From Streptomyces zhihengii (lineage in GTDB: Bacteria > Actinomycetota > Actinomycetes > Streptomycetales > Streptomycetaceae): a stretch of DNA of 64,000 nt. The notes beneath the pieces are model-generated. The model worked only from the letters and a program-made list of their open reading frames with translations. It ran no database searches and was not told the DNA's origin. The stretch spans positions 994,501-1,058,500 of the forward strand of contig NZ_JAFEJA010000002.1 in NCBI RefSeq assembly GCF_016919245.1, read 5' to 3'. Below, in pieces: positions 47,898 through 56,220 of this stretch; the first letter of the stretch is position 1, and the number at the start of each line of letters is the position of its first letter. A program made the translations under genes and the position numbers.

Positions 47898-48254
47898 TCA
47901 CCCGGCCCCGGGGCCGCTCCGGGCGGGGACCCGGTCCGGCGCCGCCCCGGGCCGGACGCGGGCGAGCATACCGGCGCAGCGGGAGGCGGCCGGAGCGATC
48001 CGCAGCGCCGCCGACCGCACGGCCGGCGCCCTGCCCAGCAGCGCGTGCCGGCGGCATCCGGGCAGCCGCGGCTGCCGTGCCGCGGCACGCTGGGCACCGC
48101 CCGTGATCAGCGCGTTCACCGGGGTCAGCGGGTCCGCGCCGACGCTTCGGGCCAGCAGGACGCCCGCCGCGAGGGGCAGCAGCACACCGGCGAGCACGGT
48201 GCCGGTGGAGGTCATCTGCCGCAGGCGCGCGCGGCGGGGGACTTCGGAGGTCAT
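47898..48254 (-). CDS. Hypothetical small membrane protein
   Basis: A 118-residue frame starts with one hydrophobic segment (TGTVLAGVLLPLAAGVLLARSVG, about 15-37) and continues as an Arg/Ala-rich tail. I do not recognise a family. The ATG at 48254 has AGGGGC nearby; ATG 48263 is an alternative. Codon use is GC-rich as expected but the tail is low-complexity, so this could be a chance open frame. Confidence 0.45.
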   Translation of the reverse strand: MTSEVPRRARLRQMTSTGTVLAGVLLPLAAGVLLARSVGADPLTPVNALITGGAQRAAARQPRLPGCRRHALLGRAPAVRSAALRIAPAASRCAGMLARVRPGAAPDRVPARSGPGAG

Positions 48255-48528
48255 GCCCCTCATCCGACCAGTCGGCGGGCTCGCGGAAATCGGCCGGAAT
48301 ACTCAGTCCGCCGTGCCCCGCGTACTCATCCGGCGCCGGGGCGCCCTCCCGCCGGAGGGCCGGAACGCCGCCCGGATGCCCCCGGGCGGCCCGTTTCCGC
48401 CCGCCCGGCGGAACGATGCGGGCGGAAATACACTGGGGTCGGGCTGTGCGAGCCCTGCCGGGCCGGCCCGCCGCGCGAGCGGGCGGAAGCCGGGGCCAGG
48501 AGGAGGTCAAGGTGGCGCGGAGAGTCCC

Positions 48529-49365
48529 ATGACCTGGCGGCGTCATCCGCGGTCGGCCTCCGCCGACGACCTGCTCACCGCCCTCGGCAGGCTCACGGAC
48601 CGGGCGCGCAAGACCGCCGAGATCCAGAAGGCCCGGGTCGAGCTGGCCGAGGTCCTCCAGCGGTCCATGCTCCCCAGCGACCTGCCCGAAGTGGCGGGCC
48701 TGCGGGTGGCCGCCCGCTACGCACCCGCCCGCAACGGGCTCGACATCGGCGGCGACTGGTACGACGGCTTCCTGCTCCCCGACGGCTCGCTGGGCCTGTC
48801 CATCGGCGACGTGCAGGGCCACGACGTCGAGGCGGCCGCCGTGATGGGGCAGATCCGCATCGGTCTGCGCGCCGTCGCGACCGCCACCGTGGACCCCGGC
48901 GAGATCCTGGGCCGGGCCAACGACCTGCTGCTCTCCGTGGACCAGGGCCTCTTCGCCACCTGCAGCTTCCTGCGGTTCGACCCGGCGACCGGCGTGGTGG
49001 AGAGCGCCCGCGCCGGGCACGTGCCGGCCGTCTGGGCGTCCGGTGAGGGGTGCGGGATCGTCGAGGACGAGACCGGGGTCCCGCTGGGCATCGTGCCCGG
49101 CGAGGTCTACCCCGTGGTCCGCCGCAGGCTCACGGAGGGCGATGCCCTCGTCCTGGTGACCGACGGGGTGGTCGAAGGGCCCGCCTTCCCGATCGAGGCG
49201 GGCCTCGGCGCGGTGTCGGAACTGGTCGGCCGGGCGGTCCGTGAGCGCGTGTCCGCCGGCGGCCTCGCGGCCGGGGTGATGGGCCTCACGGCGCTCACCG
49301 ACCACACCGACGACGCCGCCGTCCTGGTGCTCATGGGCGCCGCGGAGGCCGCCGTCCCGGAGTGA
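48529..49365 (+). CDS. SpoIIE-type PP2C phosphatase, minimal
   Basis: This 278-residue protein is little more than a phosphatase. A short N-terminal coiled coil (DRARKTAEIQKARVELAEVLQRSMLP) leads into the SpoIIE domain: GLDIGGDWYDGFLLPDG, IGDVQGHDVEAAAVMGQIR, ARAGHVPAVW and LVLVTDGVVE. No sensor domain is present, so it should be controlled by a partner. The gene is followed 97 bp later by a MASE1 membrane sensor on the same strand, which may be that partner. The ATG at 48529 is preceded by GGAGAG. Confidence 0.9.
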   Translation: MTWRRHPRSASADDLLTALGRLTDRARKTAEIQKARVELAEVLQRSMLPSDLPEVAGLRVAARYAPARNGLDIGGDWYDGFLLPDGSLGLSIGDVQGHDVEAAAVMGQIRIGLRAVATATVDPGEILGRANDLLLSVDQGLFATCSFLRFDPATGVVESARAGHVPAVWASGEGCGIVEDETGVPLGIVPGEVYPVVRRRLTEGDALVLVTDGVVEGPAFPIEAGLGAVSELVGRAVRERVSAGGLAAGVMGLTALTDHTDDAAVLVLMGAAEAAVPE

Positions 49366-49462
49366 GCGCGGCACGGACGGGGGTGGGCACGGGGGTCCGG
49401 ACGGCCCCGGGACGGGCCTCGCAGCGCGTGTCACGGCGACGGAGGGCCGACGGCGTTGTGTG

Positions 49463-50485
49463 ATGACATGCGTGATCCGCAGCGAGCAACTGAGACGTCC
49501 GGCCGCAGCGGCGCTGCGCATCCTCGCCGTCGCCGGCGCCTACTGGCTGGGCGGGCGCATCGGCTTCACCGAGCGGGTGGTCGTCGACGGCTCCGTCGTC
49601 ACACCGCTGTGGCCGCCCACCGGCATCGCGCTGGCCGCGCTGCTGTGGATGGGCCTGTCGGTGTGGCCGGGCATCGTGATCGGGGCGCTCGCCACCATCG
49701 CGACGATCAGCTCGGTGAGCGTCGACGCCCTCGCCATCCTCGCCGGGAACACGCTCGCACCCGTGGCGGCGTACCTGATGCTGCGGATCGCGGACTTCCG
49801 GCCCGCGCTGGACCGGCTGCGGGACGGTGTGGCGCTGGTGTTCCTCGGCGCGCTCGCCGGGATGCTGATCAGCGCCACCGCGGGCGCGGGCACCCTGGTC
49901 ATGAGCGGCTCGCTGGCGCCGGACGACTTCTGGCCCATCTGGGCCGCCTGGTGGGCCGGGGACGCCATGGGCGTCCTCGTGGTCACCCCGATGCTGCTGG
50001 TGCTGCGCAGCGCGGGGCGGCCGGCGGCGAACCGGGACTTCTGGTGGACCGAGGCGGTGGTGCTCGCCCTGGTGACTTTTGCGGTGGCCTGGTTCGCCAC
50101 CCGCACCGAGTCGGCCCTGCTCTTCCTGGTGTTCCCGGTGCTGATCTGGGCGGCGCTGCGCTACCAGCTCGCCGGCTCCGCGCCCTGCACCCTGGTGGTC
50201 TCGGTCCTCGCGGTCACCGCCGCCACCTCCGGACAGGGCCCCTTCGAGGGCCGCTCGATGCTGGAGACGATGGCCCTCCTCCAGGCGCTCAACGGCGCCG
50301 CCGCGCTCACCGGGCTGCTGCTGGGGGCCCTGGTCACCGAGCAGCGGGCGGTGCGCCGGAGGATCGAGGAGGCGTGCGTGGCGCTGGCCGACGTCGTCGA
50401 CCAGCTCGCGCCCGGGGAGACCGCCCACCTGTGGCCGCTGCCCGGCGGCCCGTACCCCGAGCGTGGCGAGGAGCGCCGCCGCTGA
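49463..50485 (+). CDS. MASE1-domain integral membrane protein
   Basis: The 340-residue protein is almost entirely the MASE1 sensor domain, with about eight predicted transmembrane helices (for example TGIALAALLWMGLSVWPGIVIGALATIATI and LLFLVFPVLIWAALRYQLAG). A short cytoplasmic tail (about 50 residues, EQRAVRRRIEEACVALADVV) replaces the usual GGDEF, kinase or phosphatase output, so it may signal through the SpoIIE phosphatase encoded upstream. Starts at GTG 49460, ATG 49463 and GTG 49472 are all possible; no clear ribosome binding site decides. It is convergent with the next phosphatase gene, 15 bp away. Confidence 0.85.
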   Translation: MTCVIRSEQLRRPAAAALRILAVAGAYWLGGRIGFTERVVVDGSVVTPLWPPTGIALAALLWMGLSVWPGIVIGALATIATISSVSVDALAILAGNTLAPVAAYLMLRIADFRPALDRLRDGVALVFLGALAGMLISATAGAGTLVMSGSLAPDDFWPIWAAWWAGDAMGVLVVTPMLLVLRSAGRPAANRDFWWTEAVVLALVTFAVAWFATRTESALLFLVFPVLIWAALRYQLAGSAPCTLVVSVLAVTAATSGQGPFEGRSMLETMALLQALNGAAALTGLLLGALVTEQRAVRRRIEEACVALADVVDQLAPGETAHLWPLPGGPYPERGEERRR

Positions 50486-50500
50486 GCCGCGCGGGCCGCC

Positions 50501-52219
50501 TCAGTCGAAGCGCACCGCCAGCAGGCAGGCGTCGTCGTCGTGCGCGGAGCGCACGTACTCCTCGGCCAGCCGGTCGACTACGCTCCGCGGCGAGACGCCC
50601 CGGCAGTCGGCGAGCGAGGCCGTGAGCTGGTCGATGCCCACCTCGATGTCCTGGCCGCGCCGCTCGACCACGCCGTCCGTGTACAGCAGCAGCACGTCGC
50701 CCGGCAGCATCGGGAACTCGGCGGTCTCGTACGGGTGTCCGGACAGCGCCCCCAGCAGCGGCCCCCGGTGACCGGTCGGCAGGGGGAACGCGCGTTCGCC
50801 GCGCAGCAGCAGGGGAGCGGGGTGACCCGCGCTGGCCCAGCGCAGCACCCGGTCCCGGTCGTAGAGGCAGATCGCCACCGTCGCCGTGTCCACCGCCCAG
50901 TCGCCCGCCACCAGCTCGTTGAGCCAGGTCGTGACGGCCCCGGCGTCGGCCCCGGTCTGCGCGAGGCCGGCCACCGCGTACCGCTGCTGGGCCATCCGCG
51001 CCACGGCGTCCAGACCGTGCCCGCTCGCGTCCCCGATGGCGATCAGTGCCCGCCCGTTCGCCAGCGGCCGGCACTTGAACCAGTCGCCGCCGACCGCCGC
51101 GTCCTGCTCGGCCGGCAGATAGGCGGCGGCCGCCGTCAGCCCGAGACCGGCGAGCCCTTCCGAGTACGACGGCAGCAGCGCCTCGCGCAGCGCACCGGCC
51201 ACATGCCGCTCGGCCGCCGCCTGCTGCCGCAACTGGTCCGCCTCGCCCTGCTTCTCCACCACCCGGCGCCGGCTGCGCATCTGCGGGGTGAGGTCGTGCG
51301 CCAGGATCTGGATGGCCCAGGACCGGCCGTCGGTGTCCGTGACGGGCCGTCCCAGCAGGTCGACCGTGCGCTCCTCGCCGAGCACGGTGAACCGCACCCG
51401 GGTCCAGGCCGGCTCCTCGCCCGCCAGGACGGACGAGAGGAACTCGCCGAACGGCCCGGAGTCGGCGGGGACCAGCGCGTCGCACAGCTCCAGCAGCGTC
51501 CACGGCAGCGCGGGATCGCTGCGGAAGATCCGCTGCATGCCCTCGGACCAGGTGACGGCGCCCGAGAGCAGGTCCCAGCGTCCCCAGCCCATCGAGGCCA
51601 GGTGCTGGGCGTCGATGGTGAGCATCTCGGCCTGGTCGCGCACGGCGTGCCAGGTCGTCAGCACCTGCCCGTCGCAGGAGGCCGCGTAGTGCACGAGCTG
51701 CGCCCGCCGCAGCCCGCCCTCGCGCTCCTCGGTGTAGTCGACGACCCGGCCGGTCAGGGCGCGCCCCGTCTCGACCACCTCGGCCAGCGCGGCGATCAGG
51801 CCGCCCGCCGCGACGCCCGGCCGGGCCTCGGTGAAGAGCCGTCCGACCTGCTGGTCGGGGGAGGGCAGCCATTCGGCCGAGCGCACGTGGTTGCCGGCCC
51901 GGATGAGGAAGTCGGCGATGCCGCCGTCCGGGCCGCGCACGGGGGAGAGCAGCGCGGCGGAGACCGGCACGGCGGGCAGCGTGGCGCACAGGCAGGCCCA
52001 CGGGTCGTGGTCCTCGCCCCCGTCCCGGCAGCTGTGGGAGGGGCCGGTGCCCAGGCCGCAGGCGCACTCCTGCGCGAGGTCCGCGGCGACGGCCCGGTCG
52101 GCTTCCCGGGGGATGGGGGCCGCGGCGGCGCGCCGGCCCACCTCGGTGCGCAGGGTCTCGATCTCGCGCCGCACGAGGGCCTTGAGCGAGGCGACGTCCG
52201 GGGACTGGGGCAGCGTCAT
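50501..52219 (-). CDS. PAS/GAF-like PP2C phosphatase
   Basis: The 572-residue cytoplasmic protein has an N-terminal region with a cysteine cluster (AQECACGLGTGPSHSC, CLCATLP), one or two PAS-like domains (about 95-325, WDLLSGAVTWSEGMQRIFR) and a C-terminal SpoIIE domain (about 350-570, GGDWFKCRPLANG, ASGHGLDAVARMAQQRY, LYTDGVVERRGQ, HDDDACLLAVRF). It should dephosphorylate an anti-anti-sigma factor. The cysteines could bind a metal or cluster, making the protein a redox or metal sensor, but this is guesswork. ATG 52219; the gene is convergent with the MASE1 gene. Confidence 0.89.
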   Translation of the reverse strand: MTLPQSPDVASLKALVRREIETLRTEVGRRAAAAPIPREADRAVAADLAQECACGLGTGPSHSCRDGGEDHDPWACLCATLPAVPVSAALLSPVRGPDGGIADFLIRAGNHVRSAEWLPSPDQQVGRLFTEARPGVAAGGLIAALAEVVETGRALTGRVVDYTEEREGGLRRAQLVHYAASCDGQVLTTWHAVRDQAEMLTIDAQHLASMGWGRWDLLSGAVTWSEGMQRIFRSDPALPWTLLELCDALVPADSGPFGEFLSSVLAGEEPAWTRVRFTVLGEERTVDLLGRPVTDTDGRSWAIQILAHDLTPQMRSRRRVVEKQGEADQLRQQAAAERHVAGALREALLPSYSEGLAGLGLTAAAAYLPAEQDAAVGGDWFKCRPLANGRALIAIGDASGHGLDAVARMAQQRYAVAGLAQTGADAGAVTTWLNELVAGDWAVDTATVAICLYDRDRVLRWASAGHPAPLLLRGERAFPLPTGHRGPLLGALSGHPYETAEFPMLPGDVLLLYTDGVVERRGQDIEVGIDQLTASLADCRGVSPRSVVDRLAEEYVRSAHDDDACLLAVRFD

Positions 52220-52611
52220 GCGGGTTCCCTCACCCCGGCCGGGGTGAAGCCGCTCAGCCCGGCCGGATCATGGTCGCAGGTGCGTCGATCGTAGGCGCGG
52301 GACGACACGGGGCGCGGGCCCGTGCCGCCGTACGGACCAGCGGGAGGGGGCGGGTCCTCCGGGGGCGTCCGCAGCGGGGGACGGGTCCGTCGGCGGGGGC
52401 GCCCGGGTCGGGCGGGCGGGTCACTCCGTGACCACTGGCCGGGTCGGTCCGGTCCGGCGAGTGGGTCCGTCGGCGGGGGCGCGCGGGTTGGGGGCGGGTC
52501 GGTTCCGGTTCGGCGAGTGGGTCCGTCGGCGGGGGCGCCCGGGTCGGGCGGCGGGTCGGTCCGGTCCGGCGCCGGGGTCCGGGGCGGGTCGGTCCGGTGC
52601 GGCGGGACCGG
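52220..52611. other. Gene-free stretch with tandem repeats
   Basis: The first half is low-complexity GC-rich DNA with the upstream region of the phosphatase gene. The second half (52441-52610) is a tandem repeat of about 56 bp. I see no gene. Confidence 0.6.
52441..52610. repeat. Tandem repeat, three copies with about 56-bp period
   Basis: The blocks beginning GGGTCGGTCCGG at 52441, 52496 and 52553 align with period 55-57; the third copy is degenerate. A related block also occurs at 52383. The array lies just beyond the stop of the TetR gene. Confidence 0.8.
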
Positions 52612-53274
52612 TCACCCCGTGCCCGGCGGTGCGGCGGGGCCGCCTTCGCCCGGACCGCCGGCGAGGACGTCCCCGAAGGACGCCGTGAGCGCCCGCGCGA
52701 TCAGGGCGGGCAGCGCGGTCCGTCCGTCGTCCTCGGCCCACTGCGTCAGCGCCGTGTGCATCGCGGCCAGGCAGGCCCCCGTCGCCGCCCGGGCTCCGAA
52801 GGCGGCGTCCTGGTCGGCGGCGTCGTGGCCGAGGGCTTCGACGACGGCCTGCTGGAGCGCGTACTGGCTGTCCAGGTGCCGGGCCCGCAGCGCCGGTGTG
52901 GCGATCATCAGCCGGAGGCAGTCCAGCAGGAACCGCTCGTCCGGCGCCCGTCCGCCCTCCTCGCCGCCGCCGGTCAGCACGCCGGCCGCCTCGACGAGCG
53001 CGCCGGCGACACGGCGGACCACGGGCAGGTCCGGGGGCGACGCGGCGACCTTCTCGGCGACGAGCAGGGCGGGCCGGTCGACGAGGACGAGGTCCTCCTT
53101 GGTGGGGAAGTGCCGGTACACCGTCATCGCCGAGACGCCGGCGGCCTCGGCCACCTCGGCCACCGTCACCGTGTCGTAGCCGCGGTCGGTGAACAGCCGC
53201 ACCGCGTGCGCCTGGATCACGCGCCGGGTCGCGGCCCGCTGCTGGTCCCTCAGGGTCGGCTTTCGCTCCGTCAT
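52612..53274 (-). CDS. TetR-family regulator of the divergent SDR
   Basis: This 220-residue TetR-family repressor has the DNA-binding part GYDTVTVAEVAEAAGVSAMTVYRHFPTKEDLVLVDR (about 32-67). The C-terminal part resembles MftR-type TetR proteins (LRLMIATPALRARHLDSQYALQQAVVEAL). It is divergent from an SDR oxidoreductase, and the intergenic palindrome TGTTAGTGACTAACA is a very likely shared operator. The inducer is presumably the SDR substrate or product. ATG 53274. Confidence 0.9.
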   Translation of the reverse strand: MTERKPTLRDQQRAATRRVIQAHAVRLFTDRGYDTVTVAEVAEAAGVSAMTVYRHFPTKEDLVLVDRPALLVAEKVAASPPDLPVVRRVAGALVEAAGVLTGGGEEGGRAPDERFLLDCLRLMIATPALRARHLDSQYALQQAVVEALGHDAADQDAAFGARAATGACLAAMHTALTQWAEDDGRTALPALIARALTASFGDVLAGGPGEGGPAAPPGTG

Positions 53275-53293
53275 ATGGTAGACACTACTTCCA

Positions 53294-53308
53294 TGTTAGT
53301 GACTAACA
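53294..53308. promoter_or_regulatory. Perfect TGTTAGTGACTAACA palindrome (TetR operator)
   Basis: TGTTAG and CTAACA flank a TGA core. The element lies in the 53 bp between the divergent TetR and SDR genes and overlaps where both promoters must be. Confidence 0.8.
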
Positions 53309-53327
53309 CATGGATGGGGTGGGCGGC

Positions 53328-54092
53328 GTGAACGGTCGAACCGGCAGGACGGCACTGGTGACGGGTGCGTCACGGGGCATCGGGCGGGCGATCGCGGCCC
53401 GGCTCGCGGCGGACGGGGCCGAGGTCGTGGTGCACTACGGCTCGGACGCGGCAGGGGCGGCGGGGACGGTGGAGGCGATAGAGCGGGCGGGCGGCACCGC
53501 CCACGCCGTCCGGGCGGAACTGGGAGTGGACGGGGACGCCGAGACGCTTCTCGCGGGTGTCGCGGAGCGCCTGTCCGGCAGGCCGCTCGACATCCTCGTC
53601 AACAACGCGGCCGCCGCGCCGGCGGGCCCGCTCGGCACGACGAGCCGGGCCGAGTTCGACCGCCTGTTCGCGGTCAACGTGCGGGCGCCGTACTTCATCG
53701 TCGAGCAGGCACTGCCCCTGCTGCCCGACGGCGGCCGGATCATCACGATCTCCTCGGTGGCGACCCGGATGGCCAACCCGGCCCAGACGTCCTTCGCCAT
53801 GACGAAGGCCGCCGTCGAGACGATGAGCAGGACCCTCGCCAACCAGCTCGGGGCCAGGGGGATCACGGTGAACGCCGTCGCCCCCGGAGCCACCAGGACG
53901 GAGGCCAACGGGGACGTCTTCGAGGTGCCGGGCCTCGCCGCACGGATCACCGGCGCGACGGCGCTCGACCGGCTGGGCTCGGCCGACGACGTCGCCGACG
54001 TGGTCGCCTTCCTCGCCTCCGACGCCGCCCGCTGGATCACCGGTCAGGTCGTCGACGCGAGCGGCGGCCTCTTCCTCGGCCCGCGCTCCTGA
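53328..54092 (+). CDS. SDR-family oxidoreductase with Phe in place of the catalytic Tyr
   Basis: The 254-residue protein is a classical short-chain dehydrogenase/reductase. The cofactor motif is TALVTGASRGIGRAIA (about 7-22), with NNAAAAPAG and the catalytic Ser in TISSVATRMANP. The YxxxK motif reads FAMTK, so the usual catalytic Tyr is Phe; Lys is kept. This is seen in a subset of SDRs, some of which work differently or are inactive. The start is taken as GTG 53328 (GGGGTGGG upstream) rather than ATG 53310, which has no ribosome binding site. It is controlled by the divergent TetR. Confidence 0.88.
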   Translation: MNGRTGRTALVTGASRGIGRAIAARLAADGAEVVVHYGSDAAGAAGTVEAIERAGGTAHAVRAELGVDGDAETLLAGVAERLSGRPLDILVNNAAAAPAGPLGTTSRAEFDRLFAVNVRAPYFIVEQALPLLPDGGRIITISSVATRMANPAQTSFAMTKAAVETMSRTLANQLGARGITVNAVAPGATRTEANGDVFEVPGLAARITGATALDRLGSADDVADVVAFLASDAARWITGQVVDASGGLFLGPRS

Positions 54093-54137
54093 CGGACGCG
54101 GACGCGGCCGTCTCCCGCGCCCCGCGGGCGGTGCGCG

Positions 54138-54168
54138 CCGGCCTTCCGGGATCTCCCCGGGAGGCCGG
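54138..54168 (+). terminator. Terminator after the SDR gene
   Basis: A 13-bp stem with one G-U pair (54138-54150 with 54156-54168) lies between the SDR gene and the IclR operon. Confidence 0.75.
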
Positions 54169-54201
54169 TGCGCCGCTACACTGTTCGCCCTGTCGACCAC
54201 C

Positions 54202-54218
54202 TGTTGAAATACCGAACA
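54202..54218. promoter_or_regulatory. Candidate IclR operator in front of the IclR gene
   Basis: TGTTGAAATACCGAACA is an imperfect palindrome (TGTT-N9-AACA) 22 bp before the IclR start codon. Its right half, CGAAC, is shared with two similar sites at 56193 and 61133. Confidence 0.55.
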
Positions 54219-54240
54219 AGCGGAAACAAGGGGGAACATC

Positions 54241-55014
54241 ATGGGACGTCTCGTCCCCGCGGTGACCCGGGCCTTCGACATCCTGGAGCTCTTCCTGGAC
54301 GGCGACGGCACGCTCAGCGCGCCCGACATCGTCCGCAGGCTGCAACTGCCCCGCACCACCGTCCACGAGCTGCTGACCACCCTCGCCGCCCGTTCCTACA
54401 TCGTCCCGGTGGAGGGCCGCCAGGGCCGGTACCGCCTCGGTGTGCGCACCTATCAGCTCGGCAGCCGCTACGCGGAGCAGCTCGACCTCGCGCGGGAGGG
54501 CCAGGAGGTCGCCCGGACGGTCGCCGACACCTGCGGCGAGACGGTCCATCTCGCCGTGCTCGACGGTGTGGACGTCCTGTACATCGCCAAGGCCGACTCC
54601 ACCCACGCCGTGCGCATGGTGTCCGCCGCCGGGCGCAGCCTGCCGGCGCACTGCACCGCCGTGGGCAAGATGCTGCTGGCCTCCCTGCCGGAGGCCGAAC
54701 TCGACGCCCGGATCCCCGAGGGCGGTGAACTCGTGGGCATGACGCCCAACAGCATCACCGACCCCGTCCGGCTGCGGGCCGAGCTCGCGGGCATCAGGGC
54801 CGCCGGCACGGCGCTGGAGAGCATGGAGTCCAACGCCGACGTGAGCTGTGTCGCGGCGCCCGTGCGCGACCGCGCGGGGCGGGTCGTCGCCGCGCTGTCC
54901 GTCTCGGTGCCGATGATCCGCTGGAGCGACGGACGGCGCGCCGAGCTCGCGGAACTGGCGGCCAAGGGCGCCGCCGAGCTGTCCGGCCGGCTCGGCTTCC
55001 GGGGGGCGGTGTGA
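54241..55014 (+). CDS. IclR-family regulator of the sugar locus
   Basis: The 257-residue protein has an N-terminal winged helix (residues 5-66, LVPAVTRAFDILELFLDG and SAPDIVRRLQLPRTTVHELLTTLA) and a C-terminal IclR effector domain (about 80-250, GETVHLAVLDGVDVLYIAK, HCTAVGKMLLA, VSCVAAPVRDRAGRVVAALSVS). IclR proteins usually sense a sugar acid or aromatic acid. Its stop overlaps the lactonase start (GTGA), and similar palindromes upstream of the arabinofuranosidase and the enolase-superfamily gene suggest that it controls the whole locus. The ATG at 54241 follows GGGGGAACATC. Confidence 0.92.
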   Translation: MGRLVPAVTRAFDILELFLDGDGTLSAPDIVRRLQLPRTTVHELLTTLAARSYIVPVEGRQGRYRLGVRTYQLGSRYAEQLDLAREGQEVARTVADTCGETVHLAVLDGVDVLYIAKADSTHAVRMVSAAGRSLPAHCTAVGKMLLASLPEAELDARIPEGGELVGMTPNSITDPVRLRAELAGIRAAGTALESMESNADVSCVAAPVRDRAGRVVAALSVSVPMIRWSDGRRAELAELAAKGAAELSGRLGFRGAV

Positions 55015-55865
55015 GGACGCCGGTCGAGGTGGCGGTCCGCGACGACGCGGCGCTGGGGGAGGGGCCGACCTGGGACGCGGCGGCGCGCCGGCTGATATGG
55101 GTGGACATCCTGCGCTCCCGGGTCCACACCTGGGATCCGGCGGCCGGGCGGCGCACGGTGACCGCCACCGGGCAGCACGTCGGCGCGGCGAAGCCCCGGG
55201 CGGGCGGCGGGCTGGTGGTCAACCTCCGTGACGGCGTGGGGCTCTACGGCCCCGACGGCTCCTTCGGCTGGCTGCACCGCGAGCCGGTCCCCGGGCGGCG
55301 CGGCAACGACGCCGCGATCGCCCCCGACGGGTCCCTGTGGGCCGGCACCATGCGCTACGACGAGGCGCCCGGCGGCGGCACGCTCACCCGGTACGCCGCG
55401 GACGGCGCCGCGACGCCGCTGCTGCCGTCCGTCGCGGTCAGCAACGGCACGGGCTGGAGCCCCGACGGCCGCCTTGTGTACTACATCGACACCCCGACGC
55501 GGCGGATAGACGTCGTCGACCTGGCGTCGGACGTGCCGTTCCCCGAGGCCCGCCGCCCGCTGGCGGTCGTCGAGGACGGTGCCGGCTGGCCCGACGGGCT
55601 CGCCGTGGACGCGGACGGCTGTGTGTGGGTGGCCCTGTGGGGCGGCGGCGCGATCCGCCGTTACACGCCCGACGGCCGGCTGGACCGGGTCCTGGAGCTG
55701 CCGGTGCTCAGGCCCACCGCGTGCGCCTTCGGCGGCGCGGACCTGACGGACCTCTACATCACCTCGGCCCGCACCGGGCTGGACGCGCCCCATCCGCTCT
55801 CCGGCTCCCTGCTGGTGCTCCCCGGCGCGGGCCGCGGGCTGGAACAGCCCGCCTTCGCCGGCTGA
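55011..55865 (+). CDS. SMP-30/gluconolactonase-family lactonase
   Basis: This 284-residue protein has the six-bladed propeller of the SMP-30/regucalcin family, which hydrolyses sugar lactones with a divalent metal. Likely metal ligands are the Glu in LGEGPTWDAAARRLIWVDI (about residue 17), the Asn in SNGTGWSPDGR, and the Asp in AGWPDGLAVDADG. It should act between a sugar dehydrogenase and a sugar acid dehydratase. It is translationally coupled to the IclR gene (GTGA overlap) and ends at a very strong hairpin. Confidence 0.92.
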   Translation: MRTPVEVAVRDDAALGEGPTWDAAARRLIWVDILRSRVHTWDPAAGRRTVTATGQHVGAAKPRAGGGLVVNLRDGVGLYGPDGSFGWLHREPVPGRRGNDAAIAPDGSLWAGTMRYDEAPGGGTLTRYAADGAATPLLPSVAVSNGTGWSPDGRLVYYIDTPTRRIDVVDLASDVPFPEARRPLAVVEDGAGWPDGLAVDADGCVWVALWGGGAIRRYTPDGRLDRVLELPVLRPTACAFGGADLTDLYITSARTGLDAPHPLSGSLLVLPGAGRGLEQPAFAG

Positions 55866-55874
55866 CACGGACCC

Positions 55875-55910
55875 GGCGGCCGGGCGGACACCACTGTCCG
55901 CCCGGCCGCC
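55875..55910 (+). terminator. Perfect 16-bp stem terminator
   Basis: Bases 55875-55890 pair with 55895-55910 around a CCAC loop, just after the lactonase stop codon. Confidence 0.93.
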
Positions 55911-55920
55911 CGGTGTGCGG

Positions 55921-56136
55921 CACCTTCGCCCGCGGGCCGCCCGCGGTCTTCCCGGCCGCTCCGCCCGCGGGCCGCCCGCGGTCTCCCCGGCACCTTCGCC
56001 CGGGGTGCGCGCCCGCGGTCTCCCCGGCACCTTCGCCCGGGGTGCGCGCCCGCGGTCTCCCCGGCACCTTCGCCCGCGGGCCGCCCGCGGTCTCCCCGGC
56101 ACCTTCGCCCGGGGTGCGCGCCCGCGGTCTCCCGGG
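55921..56136. repeat. VNTR-like array: six 35-37-bp tandem repeats
   Basis: Six units follow one another: 55921-55955, 55956-55990, 55991-56027, 56028-56064, 56065-56099 and 56100-56136. Two variants alternate: a 35-bp form with the palindromic CCGCGGGCCGCCCGCGG core, and a 37-bp form with GGGGTGCGCGCCCGCGG (order A, A, B, B, A, B). It fills most of the gap between the lactonase and the arabinofuranosidase. Copy number probably varies between strains. Confidence 0.93.
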
Positions 56137-56192
56137 CCCATTGACGCCCGGCCCGTCCCCGCATACGGTCCGTTCGGAATCACGATCACTGT

Positions 56193-56206
56193 GCGATATA
56201 TCGAAC
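56193..56206. promoter_or_regulatory. IclR-type operator before the arabinofuranosidase gene
   Basis: GCGATATATCGAAC (reverse complement GTTCGATATATCGC) is nearly palindromic and matches the site upstream of the enolase-superfamily gene. It lies 14 bp before the start codon. Confidence 0.65.
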
Positions 56207-56220
56207 GTCGAGAGGACAGT

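Noticed and set aside
52421..52741. 106-codon frame in the 56-bp repeats.
   Set aside because: It runs through the repeats and into the TetR gene in another frame.
55921..56136. Repeat array resembling a CRISPR.
   Set aside because: Units follow directly with no distinct spacers, and no cas gene is present; it is a plain tandem repeat.
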